Origin: Betaproteobacteria bacterium
GTDB taxonomy: Bacteria; Pseudomonadota; Gammaproteobacteria; Burkholderiales; Burkholderiaceae_C
Length of the DNA stretch: 11,700 nucleotides
Direction of reading: 5' to 3'
Assembly (NCBI GenBank): GCA_009923895.1
Contig: RFSP01000032.1
Location: 1-11,700 of the forward strand
A model generated the notes under the pieces. That model was given only the letters and a program-made list of their open reading frames with translations, was not told the DNA's origin and made no database searches. Both the position numbers and the translations under genes were made by a program. Position 1 is the first letter of the stretch. Every line of letters starts with the position of its first letter. Shown in pieces: positions 1-6,308 of this stretch.

Positions 1-468
1 GATGAGCATCAGCGCCACGCCCTGCCAAGAGTAGGGGGTGTAGAGGTGGTTCTCGATCCAATCGTTGGGGGTGTTGTGCCCGTATTTGGTGAGAGTTTCT
101 TGGTTCTTGGCCTCGGTCCGGTAGAGCTCTGACCCCCGCAACAACACGGTGTCAATGCCTCGCGTGACGGGGCTGTGCGGGTCGTCCACCGTCTCACACT
201 TGGCGTGGTGTTTGCGGTGGATGGCCACCCACTCTTTGGTGACCATGCCGGTGGTCATCCACAGGCACAACCGAAAGAAATGCGCCGGCAGCGGATGCAA
301 ATCGAGCGCCCGGTGCGCCTGAGCCCGATGCAAGAAGATGGTGACCGAGGCGATGGTGCAGTGCGTCACCACCAAGGTGTAAATGACGATCTGCCACCAC
401 GCGGCGTGCAACAAACCGTGGGCGAGCCAGTCGACCAGCGCGTCACGAACCATCAAAAACTCAGACAT
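1..468 (-). CDS. Fatty acid desaturase (delta-9 type), N-terminal part, runs off the left edge
   Basis: This membrane di-iron desaturase inserts a double bond into acyl chains in the cytoplasmic membrane. The visible 156 residues start at an ATG (466-468), preceded on the minus strand by a GGGGGA ribosome binding site (476-481) with about 7 nt spacing. Two of the three family histidine boxes are visible: HRAQAHR near residues 47-53 and HRKHH near residues 83-87. Hydrophobic stretches near residues 24-45 flank the first box, as in the stearoyl-CoA/DesC-like group. The third box (HNxHH) must lie beyond the edge, so completeness cannot be judged. The gene lies downstream of the purN/methyltransferase pair on the same strand, but a gap of about 300 bp makes its own promoter likely. 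The family is recalled from the histidine boxes and local resemblance; substrate and regiospecificity are inferred. Confidence 0.85.
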   Translation of the reverse strand, partial: MSEFLMVRDALVDWLAHGLLHAAWWQIVIYTLVVTHCTIASVTIFLHRAQAHRALDLHPLPAHFFRLCLWMTTGMVTKEWVAIHRKHHAKCETVDDPHSPVTRGIDTVLLRGSELYRTEAKNQETLTKYGHNTPNDWIENHLYTPYSWQGVALMLI

Positions 469-570
469 GCAGACATCCCCCTGCCGAAAAGAAGCAGGCT
501 GGCAGGGATTGTAGGGGGGAAGGCGGCCGGGGGGAAGCGAAAATTGCACTCCCTGGAAGGGTCTTATGTG

Positions 571-595
571 GGCTCAAAAATCGTTAAATTGAGCC
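571..595. promoter_or_regulatory. AT-rich palindrome upstream of the desaturase gene
   Basis: Seven-base arms GGCTCAA (571-577) and TTGAGCC (589-595) flank an 11-base AT-rich centre, 103-127 nt upstream of the desaturase ATG. It could be an operator for desaturase control or a transcript hairpin ending the minus-strand operon. No T-tract follows on either strand, so a canonical intrinsic terminator is unlikely. The function is inference. Confidence 0.3.
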
Positions 596-633
596 AAATA
601 TCGCTGATTTGTAGGCAACATGCAGATTGCCGC

Positions 634-761
634 GCCGGCTTGCAGCCGGCTCGCAATGACGGTGGGCCCCTCGTCACGGCCCGGCCCCTGGAAACGGGGC
701 CGTTCGTCATGGCGAGGCCCGAAGGGCTGAGGCCCCTCCGTCATGGCGAGGCCCGAAGGGC
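634..761. repeat. REP-like repeat cluster (one inverted, two direct copies)
   Basis: Two identical 23-base copies beginning CGTCATGGCGAGGCCC occur at 705-727 and 739-761, 34 nt apart. A related copy in the opposite orientation lies at 634-661; its reverse complement begins CGTCATTGCGAG. A more degenerate unit starting CGTCACGG at 672 contains a stem, CGGCCCC (682-688) with GGGGCCG (696-702). The CGTCATTGCGAG core resembles interspersed REP-type elements of many bacterial chromosomes, which usually sit between genes as here. Whether the family is dispersed in this genome cannot be seen from one window. Confidence 0.6.
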
Positions 762-774
762 CGTGGCCATCTTC

Positions 775-1834
775 TTACTGTTTGCGTTCCCACACGGCCG
801 CAAAAAAGCCGTCCATGGCGTGGCGATGGGGCCAGGCTCGGAAGTCACCATTCGCGGTCACGGGCAGCCGGAGATTGGCGCCATTTCAGATCTGGGTTTC
901 GACGCAGGGTCCCCAAGCCCGAACAAGGGGCATCCACCAAGACCCGGTCCACCTTGCCAGCCAGACGTTTGACGCGATCATCACGCTCATGGGCGATTTG
1001 GGCAGGATGCACGTTGGACAGCCCGCTGCGTGCCAACCGGGGCTTGAGTGCGTCCAAGCGGTGACCCGACGTGTCCCACGCATACAGTCGACCGGTGTTG
1101 CGCATCATGGCGCCAAGCGCCAAGGTCTTGCCCCCCGCGCCCGCGCAAAAGTCCACGACCATCTCACCCCGAGAAGCCCCCGTGAGCAGAGCCAAAAGTT
1201 GGCTGCCTTCGTCTTGCACCTCCACGTCACCTTGAACAAAAAGCGGCAATTTGCTCAAGGTGGGCTTGCCCTCCACACGCACACCCCAAGGGGAGAACGG
1301 GGTTTCATTGGCCGCCAGGCCTGCGGCCACCAACCCCGCCAAGACCTCCTCACGTTTGGCTTTCAGCACATTGACCCGCAGATCGAGTGGGGCGCCCTGG
1401 TGCAAAGAAAGCGCCAGCGGCCAGAAGTCCTCACCCAATTGGCCTTGCAGCGCATGAGCCAACCAATCGGGCAGGTTGTGACGCAATTTGTCTGGCAGGC
1501 TTTGTCGGTCGACGGCCAAGACCTGAGTGCGCCAGTCCCACTCGCGGGGCCCCAACGCGCCTCGCAAAAAGGTGTCACTGCCCTGCCAAGCGAGGATGGC
1601 CAAGCGGCGCTCCAATGCCCCCGATCCACTTTGAGCCAAGTGGGCCCACAACAAGCGCTGGCGCAACACGGCATAAGCCGTCTCGGCCAAGGTGTGCCGC
1701 TCCCGAGGACCCAGGGCGCGATGGCGACGGAAAAAAGCAGAGACCACCCCATCGGCTGGGGAGTCCAGTTTCAAAATCGCGCGAAGGAGCTCGGTGGTAA
1801 GGTCCAGCCCGCTGGGCCAAGGTGTGGGCGTCAT
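775..1834 (-). pseudogene. RsmB/NOP-family rRNA cytosine-C5 methyltransferase, damaged by internal deletion and frameshift
   Basis: The family transfers methyl from SAM to carbon 5 of a cytosine in rRNA. The main open frame runs to a TGA at 845-847 (329 residues from the ATG at 1834). It has a NusB-like N-terminal part, the SAM-binding motif DFCAGAGGKT (about 228-237) and motif IV DAPCSG (301-306). After NPDLKWRQSP it shifts into unrelated residues and stops. In a second minus frame the expected family C-terminus is still readable at about 775-870 (NGDFRAWPHRHAMDGFFAAV..., TAA at 775-777). The roughly 60-90 residues that should lie between are absent, including motif VI, whose TCS cysteine is the catalytic nucleophile in RsmB/NOP enzymes. 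The native start also appears lost, because the first residues are purN sequence read in another frame. I infer an inactive gene; an assembly error is the alternative. Confidence 0.75.
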
Positions 1835-2315
1835 CGTCAGCACGCACCGCAACGACCGACTGCATCACGATGGGGCCGTGGTCGAGCTCTGCGGTGACAA
1901 AGTGCACCGTGGCACCCGCCACTTTGCAGCCGGCATCCAAGGCCCGCTGGTGTGTGTCCAAGCCCGGAAAGGCCGGCAGCAAAGACGGGTGAATGTTCAG
2001 CAGCCGCTGGGCGTAGCGTTGAACAAAGCGCTCCCCCAAAATGCGCATGAATCCAGCCAGAATCACCCCATCGGGCCTAAGGGCATCAATGGCCTCGGAC
2101 AAGGCGTCATCGAAGGCCTCCCGGCTCTCGTAAGCGCGATGGTCCACCACCGCCGTGGCGATGCCCTGCTCTTGGGCGAAGGCCAATCCTTGGGCGTCAG
2201 GGCGGTTGCTGAGCACCCCCACCACCTGGGCCGGCCACCCCTGCAGGGCGCATTGGCGCACGATGGCCTGCATGTTTGAGCCTTGGCCCGAGATCAAAAC
2301 AACGAGTCGTTTCAT
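1575..2315 (-). CDS. purN: Phosphoribosylglycinamide formyltransferase with abnormal C-terminus
   Basis: PurN transfers a formyl group from 10-formyl-tetrahydrofolate to glycinamide ribonucleotide, the third step of de novo purine synthesis, in the cytoplasm. The ATG at 2313-2315 starts a clear family sequence. The phosphate-binding region ISGQGSN is near residues 8-14, and the catalytic set is complete: Asn107 and His109 in NIHPSLLP and Asp145 in ELDHGP. Resemblance ends at about residue 170 (position 1806, DDAHTLAQRA). The usual last 25-40 residues (an EHxIYPxAVxWF-type helix in relatives) are missing. The frame then continues for 76 more residues, to a TGA at 1575-1577, through the methyltransferase coding region out of phase. 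The 246-residue product is thus a PurN core with a meaningless tail, against about 190-220 residues normally. All catalytic residues remain, but folding and activity are doubtful. It is divergent from trpS across a 70-bp gap. Confidence 0.85.
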   Translation of the reverse strand: MKRLVVLISGQGSNMQAIVRQCALQGWPAQVVGVLSNRPDAQGLAFAQEQGIATAVVDHRAYESREAFDDALSEAIDALRPDGVILAGFMRILGERFVQRYAQRLLNIHPSLLPAFPGLDTHQRALDAGCKVAGATVHFVTAELDHGPIVMQSVVAVRADDDAHTLAQRAGPYHRAPSRDFETGLPSRWGGLCFFPSPSRPGSSGAAHLGRDGLCRVAPALVVGPLGSKWIGGIGAPLGHPRLAGQ

Positions 2316-2385
2316 GGTTTTGCACAGTGTAGAGGGTCCCGCGTGAGCGAAAATCGCGCGGTCATTGGAAAATTCATCAAATTAC
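2316..2385. promoter_or_regulatory. Divergent purN / trpS intergenic region
   Basis: These 70 bp separate the divergent purN and trpS starts and must carry or adjoin promoters for both. On the minus strand a TACACT hexamer (2326-2331) lies close to the purN ATG, with TTTTCG about 16 nt further upstream, a weak pair. On the plus strand TTGCAC (2320-2325) could be a -35 for trpS, but I find no well-spaced -10. There is no clear attenuator or T-box-like structure. Confidence 0.3.
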
Positions 2386-3594
2386 ATGAGCGCTCGCGTC
2401 CTCTCCGGCATGCGCCCCACTGGGGCCTTGCACCTGGGTCATTACCACGGGGCCCTGAAGAACTGGGTCCGTCTGCAATCTCAATACGAGTGCTTTTATT
2501 TCGTGGCGGACTGGCATGCCCTGACCACGCATTACGAGAGCCCCGAGGTCATTGAACGCAATGTGTTCGACATGGTGATCGACTGGATTGCCGCGGGGCT
2601 GGATCCCGAACGCTCCACGATCTTCGTGCAAAGCCGTTTGCCCGAGCACGCCGAGTTGTTCACCTTGCTCGCCATGGGCACGCCGTTGGGGTGGCTTGAG
2701 CGAGTGCCCACCTACAAAGACCAGATTGAAAAACTCAAGGACAAAGACCTGGCCACTTACGGTTTCTTGGGATACCCCTTGCTGCAAGCGGCCGACATCC
2801 TCATCTACAAGGCGGCCTATGTCCCCGTGGGCGAAGATCAATCGTCGCACGTGGAGCTCACGCGCGAAGTGGCTCGGCGCTTCAATCATTTGTATGGCCG
2901 CTCGCCGGCGCTCGAGGCGCAAACCGCCGAAGCGGTGGCCAAGCTGAGCAAAGACGATGCTCGCTACTTCGAAAAGCAGCGAAAAGCCTTTGGTGAAACC
3001 GGCTCCACCGAGGCCCTCGCCAAAGGCGAAGGCCTGGTGCGCAAGGCGGCCAGCCAAGTGTCAGGGTGGACCGCTGCCGACAGCGAACTGTTGTTGGGCC
3101 ACTTGCGTGGCAGCGGCAAAACCATCTTGACCGAGCCCCAAGCGCTGCACACCGAAGTCACCAAATTGCCCGGCCTGGACGGTGCCAAGATGAGCAAGAG
3201 CTACGGCAATGCCATTGCCATGCGCGAAGACCCGGCCGTGGTGCAAGACAAGGTGCGCCGCATGCCCACCGATCCTCAACGTGTACGACGTACAGATGCG
3301 GGAGACCCTGAGCGCTGCCCGGTGTGGCAGTTCCATCAGGTCTACAGCGACAAGCCCACGCAGGAGTGGGCCGCATCGGGCTGCAAGAGTGCGGGCATTG
3401 GCTGCCTGGAATGCAAACAGCCCGTGATCGACGCGATCTTGAAGGAACAAGCCCCGTGGCGGGAACGGGCACAGCCCTATTTGAACAACCGTCAACGTGT
3501 CCATGAAATCGTGCAAGAAGGCACCGAGCGGGCCCGAGTGGTGGCGCGCGAGACCATGGGTGATGTGCGTGCCGCCATGGGGCTGAGCTACTGA
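2386..3594 (+). CDS. trpS: Tryptophanyl-tRNA synthetase, long form with four-cysteine motif
   Basis: This class Ic synthetase charges tRNA(Trp) with tryptophan in the cytoplasm. The ATG at 2386 gives 402 residues; an in-frame TTG at 2365 would add seven residues not expected in the family, so I prefer the ATG. The HIGH-type signature is HLGH (16-19) and the KMSKS loop is residues 268-272. The protein is about 70 residues longer than the E. coli enzyme (334 residues), mainly from an insertion before the KMSKS loop, as in other betaproteobacterial TrpRS. In the C-terminal part Cys311, Cys333, Cys340 and Cys343 form C-x21-C-x6-C-x2-C, almost the spacing described for the [4Fe-4S] cluster of Thermotoga maritima TrpRS (C-x22-C-x6-C-x2-C, from memory). 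Cluster binding here is inferred. The stop lies only 4 nt before ccmA, suggesting co-transcription. Confidence 0.96.
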   Translation: MSARVLSGMRPTGALHLGHYHGALKNWVRLQSQYECFYFVADWHALTTHYESPEVIERNVFDMVIDWIAAGLDPERSTIFVQSRLPEHAELFTLLAMGTPLGWLERVPTYKDQIEKLKDKDLATYGFLGYPLLQAADILIYKAAYVPVGEDQSSHVELTREVARRFNHLYGRSPALEAQTAEAVAKLSKDDARYFEKQRKAFGETGSTEALAKGEGLVRKAASQVSGWTAADSELLLGHLRGSGKTILTEPQALHTEVTKLPGLDGAKMSKSYGNAIAMREDPAVVQDKVRRMPTDPQRVRRTDAGDPERCPVWQFHQVYSDKPTQEWAASGCKSAGIGCLECKQPVIDAILKEQAPWRERAQPYLNNRQRVHEIVQEGTERARVVARETMGDVRAAMGLSY

Positions 3595-3598
3595 GCGC

Positions 3599-4249
3599 AT
3601 GACGACGCTGCTCCACACCCAAGGCTTGGCCGCGCAACGAGGCGAGCGCCTGCTGTTTCGTGGCTTGAACTTGACGCTCCAGCCGGGAGAGGTGGTGTGG
3701 CTGCGCGGTCGCAACGGCCGCGGCAAAACGTCCTTGCTGCGCATCTTGGCGGGTTTGTCAACACCCGCTGAGGGCTCGGTCAGCCTTCAAGGGCTTGACG
3801 GTGACGCCCCCTCCTCCCCGCGAGACTCGGCCTCACGGGGCGACGTGCTGTACATCGCTCATGCCAACGCCTTGAAAGACGATCTGTCGGCTGCGGAGGC
3901 CTTGGAATTCTTGGCGCGGGTGCACGGACACCTCCCCTCATCGCAGAGCATCCTGGCCGCGCTGACTCGGCTGGGCGTGGCCGGACACGTCCAGGCCCCC
4001 GTTCGCACGCTCAGCCAAGGCCAACGGCGGCGGGTGGCCCTGGCCCGACTGGCTCTGGGATCGCAATCGCGCATCTGGTTGCTCGACGAGCCCTTTGATG
4101 CCCTGGACGACGCGGGTGTGAACGCGCTCAACAGCCTGTTGAGCGAACATGCTCAACAGGGAGGCGCGGCGCTGTTGACCAGCCACCAAGCCCTGATCCT
4201 CAAGGACCCCCTGCCTCGGGTGGTCCACCTGGACACGGACGCGTCATGA
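3599..4249 (+). CDS. ccmA: Cytochrome c maturation ABC transporter ATPase CcmA
   Basis: CcmA is the cytoplasmic ATPase of the CcmAB complex. It uses ATP to release haem-loaded CcmE from CcmC/CcmD in System I cytochrome c biogenesis. The 216 residues contain Walker A GRNGRGKT (37-44), the ABC signature LSQGQ (138-142), Walker B WLLDEP (160-165) and the switch histidine His196 in TSH. The length fits the family (about 205-215). The ATG lies 4 nt after the trpS stop, and no strong Shine-Dalgarno is seen, so translation is probably coupled to trpS. Its TGA overlaps the ccmB ATG (ATGA at 4246-4249). Confidence 0.95.
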   Translation: MTTLLHTQGLAAQRGERLLFRGLNLTLQPGEVVWLRGRNGRGKTSLLRILAGLSTPAEGSVSLQGLDGDAPSSPRDSASRGDVLYIAHANALKDDLSAAEALEFLARVHGHLPSSQSILAALTRLGVAGHVQAPVRTLSQGQRRRVALARLALGSQSRIWLLDEPFDALDDAGVNALNSLLSEHAQQGGAALLTSHQALILKDPLPRVVHLDTDAS

Positions 4250-4914
4250 GGGCTCTTTTTATGGCCGTCTTGATGCGAGACCTGCGCTTGGCCGCGCGGC
4301 GTCGAATCGAGTCGTTGTTGCCGCTGGTGTTCTTTGTGGTGGCAGTGAGTCTCTTTCCCTTGGGCGTGGGGCCTGAGCCCCAGACCTTGCGCCTGATTGC
4401 ACCGGGCGTGGTGTGGGTCTGCGCATTGCTGGCTTCGATGTTGTCGGTCAATTCGCTCTACGCCACCGATCATGCCGACGGGTCCTTGGAGCAAATGCTC
4501 TTGGCACCTCATCATCCGGTGGTGATTGCATCAGCCAAAGCCCTGTCACACTGGCTCATCACGGGCTTGCCCCTGATGATCACCGCGCCCGTCATTGGTT
4601 TGCTGTTTGATTTATCCTCCGCCACCTTGGCCACGCTGGTTGCCGGGCTGCTGCTGGGCACCCCGATCCTTAGCCTGTTGGGGGGTCTTGGGGCGGCACT
4701 GACGCTGGGGCTGCGCAGCGGTGGCATGCTGCTCATCCTGATCGTGCTGCCGCTGGCCACGCCGGCGTTGATTTTTGGCGCGGGCGCTGCAGCCACGGTC
4801 GAAACCGGTTTGTCTGCATCGGGCCACTTGTCGTTGCTGGGAGCGCTGCTGATTGCCACGGCGGTGGGGGCCCCTTGGGCCACCGCCGCAGCGCTTCGAA
4901 TCTCCACCGAGTGA
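4246..4914 (+). CDS. ccmB: Haem export/CcmE-release permease subunit CcmB
   Basis: CcmB is the membrane partner of CcmA. The 222-residue protein has a short basic N-terminus, and hydrophobic segments consistent with six transmembrane helices occupy most of residues 22-215. This matches the family in length (E. coli 220) and in internal features such as the SVNSLYATDHADGSLEQ loop (about 67-83). It begins at the ATG overlapping the ccmA stop; a second in-frame ATG at 4261 would remove five residues and cannot be excluded. The TGA at 4912-4914 is followed at once by the ccmC leader. Confidence 0.94.
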   Translation: MRALFMAVLMRDLRLAARRRIESLLPLVFFVVAVSLFPLGVGPEPQTLRLIAPGVVWVCALLASMLSVNSLYATDHADGSLEQMLLAPHHPVVIASAKALSHWLITGLPLMITAPVIGLLFDLSSATLATLVAGLLLGTPILSLLGGLGAALTLGLRSGGMLLILIVLPLATPALIFGAGAAATVETGLSASGHLSLLGALLIATAVGAPWATAAALRISTE

Positions 4915-4932
4915 GTGCGGAGTCACCACACC

Positions 4933-5664
4933 ATGTCACTGACCTTTTTCACTTTCTCGTCACCGCCCCAGTTCTACCGGCTCACCGGCTATCTTGTCCC
5001 CTTGTGTTGGGCGGCGTTTGCCGTGCTGTCGGCCATTGGCCTGTACATGGGTTTTTTTGTCGCGCCCACCGATGCCACACAAGGCGATGTGTACCGGGTG
5101 ATCTTCATTCATGTGCCTGCGGCCTGGATGTCGATGCTCTTGTACCTGGTGATGGCCTTCTGGGCCGCCATTGGGTGGGCGTTCAACGCGCGCTTGGCTT
5201 CCATGGTGGCTCGCGCGGCTGCGCCCACGGGCGCTCTGTTCACTTTTCTGGCCCTTTGGACCGGAGCACTGTGGGGCAAGCCCACCTGGGGCACCTGGTG
5301 GGTCTGGGATGCGCGCTTGACCTCCGAGCTCATTTTGCTGTTTCTCTATCTGGGCTTCATGGCCTTGGTGGAAGCCATTGATGACACGCGTCGAGCAGAC
5401 CAAGCCGGGGCCTTGCTGGCCATCGTAGGCGCAGTGAACGTGCCCATCATCTATTTCTCGGTGAAGTGGTGGAACACGCTGCACCAGGGCGCCTCGGTCA
5501 GTCCGACCATGGCTCCCAAGATGGCCAGCACCATGCTCACGGCCATGATGCTGATGTCCTTGGCATTTTGGGCTTACGCATTCGCGATGGTGTTCATGCG
5601 CACGCGGGCCTTGATCTTGGAGCGCGAACGAGGCGCTCATTGGATCAACGAACTCAAAGACTGA
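4933..5664 (+). CDS. ccmC: Haem-handling protein CcmC (WWD domain)
   Basis: CcmC presents haem to the chaperone CcmE at the periplasmic face of the membrane and is required for the covalent CcmE-haem bond. From the ATG at 4933 the protein has 243 residues (E. coli 245). The periplasmic WWD motif WGTWWVWDARLT spans residues 119-130. The two haem-ligand histidines fall at His60 (FIHVPAAWM) and His184 (NTLHQGAS), the same numbers as in E. coli. An in-frame GTG at 4915 touches the ccmB stop and would add six residues. I choose the ATG because CGGAG (4918-4922) sits about 10 nt upstream and the family start fits. Confidence 0.95.
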   Translation: MSLTFFTFSSPPQFYRLTGYLVPLCWAAFAVLSAIGLYMGFFVAPTDATQGDVYRVIFIHVPAAWMSMLLYLVMAFWAAIGWAFNARLASMVARAAAPTGALFTFLALWTGALWGKPTWGTWWVWDARLTSELILLFLYLGFMALVEAIDDTRRADQAGALLAIVGAVNVPIIYFSVKWWNTLHQGASVSPTMAPKMASTMLTAMMLMSLAFWAYAFAMVFMRTRALILERERGAHWINELKD

Positions 5665-5676
5665 AGGAGAGCAACG

Positions 5677-5853
5677 ATGCAATGGGCCAGTCCTGAAGCC
5701 TTTTTCGCCATGGGAGGCTATGGCTTGTATGTGTGGGGGTCCTACGCGGTGACGGCCCTGTTGATGGGGACGGAAGTCTGGATGGCATGGCGCCGCCATC
5801 GGCAGGCGCGCCAGAATTCGCGCGCCATGACGTCGCAGGAGTCCCTGCCATGA
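5677..5853 (+). CDS. ccmD: Haem exporter small subunit CcmD
   Basis: This small membrane protein stabilises the CcmC-haem-CcmE complex and helps release CcmE. The 58 residues begin at an ATG preceded by a strong AAGGAGA (5664-5670) with 6 nt spacing; that element overlaps the ccmC stop. The sequence shows the CcmD pattern: an N-terminal FFAMGGYGLYVW segment (9-20), one transmembrane helix (about 16-36), then a basic cytoplasmic stretch (WRRHRQARQ, 38-46). The TGA overlaps the ccmE ATG (ATGA at 5850-5853). Identification rests on size, topology and position between ccmC and ccmE. Confidence 0.9.
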   Translation: MQWASPEAFFAMGGYGLYVWGSYAVTALLMGTEVWMAWRRHRQARQNSRAMTSQESLP

Positions 5854-6308
5854 AACCCCGTCACCGCCGACTCGTCATGGTCGCTGGCGGCGTGGTGGCC
5901 GTGGCTGCCATTGCCGCTTTGGTGCTCAACGCGTTTCAGAGCAACCTCGTTTTCTTTTATTCGCCCAGCCAAGTGGCCAATCACGAGGCCCCCGAAGGGC
6001 GCACCTTTCGCATCGGTGGCATGGTGGAGGTGGGAAGCGTGCAGCGGGATGGCACGCAAATTCGTTTTGTGGTGACAGACACTGCCAAGACCTTGCCTGT
6101 GCGATTCGAGGGCATCTTGCCCGACCTCTTCAAGGAGGGCAAAGGCGTGGTGGCCCAAGGCCAACTCAAAGACGGCATCTTTGTGGCCCGCGAGGTCTTG
6201 GCCAAACACGATGAGAACTACATGCCGCCCGAAGCGGCCGAAGCACTCAAGCAGGCCCAGGCGGGCGATGAAAAGTTGGGCAAGACCGTGCAGGGAGCCA
6301 AGCCTTGA
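5850..6308 (+). CDS. ccmE: Periplasmic haem chaperone CcmE
   Basis: CcmE binds haem covalently through one histidine and carries it from CcmC to the CcmF/H ligase. The 152-residue protein has an N-terminal anchor (about 7-28) and an OB-fold beta-barrel domain in the periplasm. It has the family signature LAKHDENYMPPE, with haem-binding His120 and axial Tyr124, so it is the standard histidine type rather than the cysteine variant. I choose the ATG at 5850 because AGGAG (5837-5841) lies 8 nt upstream and the sequence before it does not match the family. The C-terminal tail after residue 130 is charged and flexible, as usual. The stop overlaps the TTG start of ccmF. Confidence 0.96.
   Translation: MKPRHRRLVMVAGGVVAVAAIAALVLNAFQSNLVFFYSPSQVANHEAPEGRTFRIGGMVEVGSVQRDGTQIRFVVTDTAKTLPVRFEGILPDLFKEGKGVVAQGQLKDGIFVAREVLAKHDENYMPPEAAEALKQAQAGDEKLGKTVQGAKP

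Larger units (their letters stand above)
469..774. other. Non-coding gap between methyltransferase remnant and desaturase
   Basis: No credible gene is seen in these 306 bp. From the desaturase side outward it holds the desaturase ribosome binding site, a TACAAT hexamer on the minus strand (508-513) that could be a -10 element without a clear -35 partner, two G-rich direct repeats GGGGGGAAG (514-522 and 529-537), an AT-rich palindrome (571-595), and a cluster of REP-like repeats (634-761). The plus-strand reading frame crossing it has no family resemblance and runs into the antisense of the methyltransferase, so I treat it as chance. Confidence 0.6.

Noticed and set aside
514..537. G-rich direct repeats as a G-quadruplex
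   Set aside because: Only two long G-runs with a mixed spacer; four separate runs are not present.
705..761. Possible CRISPR array from the two identical 23-base units
   Set aside because: Only two direct copies with an 11-nt gap and no cas genes; a REP-type explanation fits better.
175..972. Plus-strand open frame of 265 codons across the desaturase start and the repeat gap
   Set aside because: Composition is arginine/proline/histidine-rich and low-complexity, it crosses the repeats, and it is antisense to genes at both ends.
743..1897. Long plus-strand open frame (384 codons) opposite the methyltransferase
   Set aside because: Antisense to recognisable coding sequence, with no family resemblance; long shadows are common at this GC content.
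2365..2385. TTG-initiated longer trpS
   Set aside because: The extra seven residues do not resemble the family N-terminus, and the ATG at 2386 gives the expected start.
4960..5799. Minus-strand open frame of 279 codons within ccmC and ccmD
   Set aside because: Antisense shadow; the sense strand carries all CcmC key residues.
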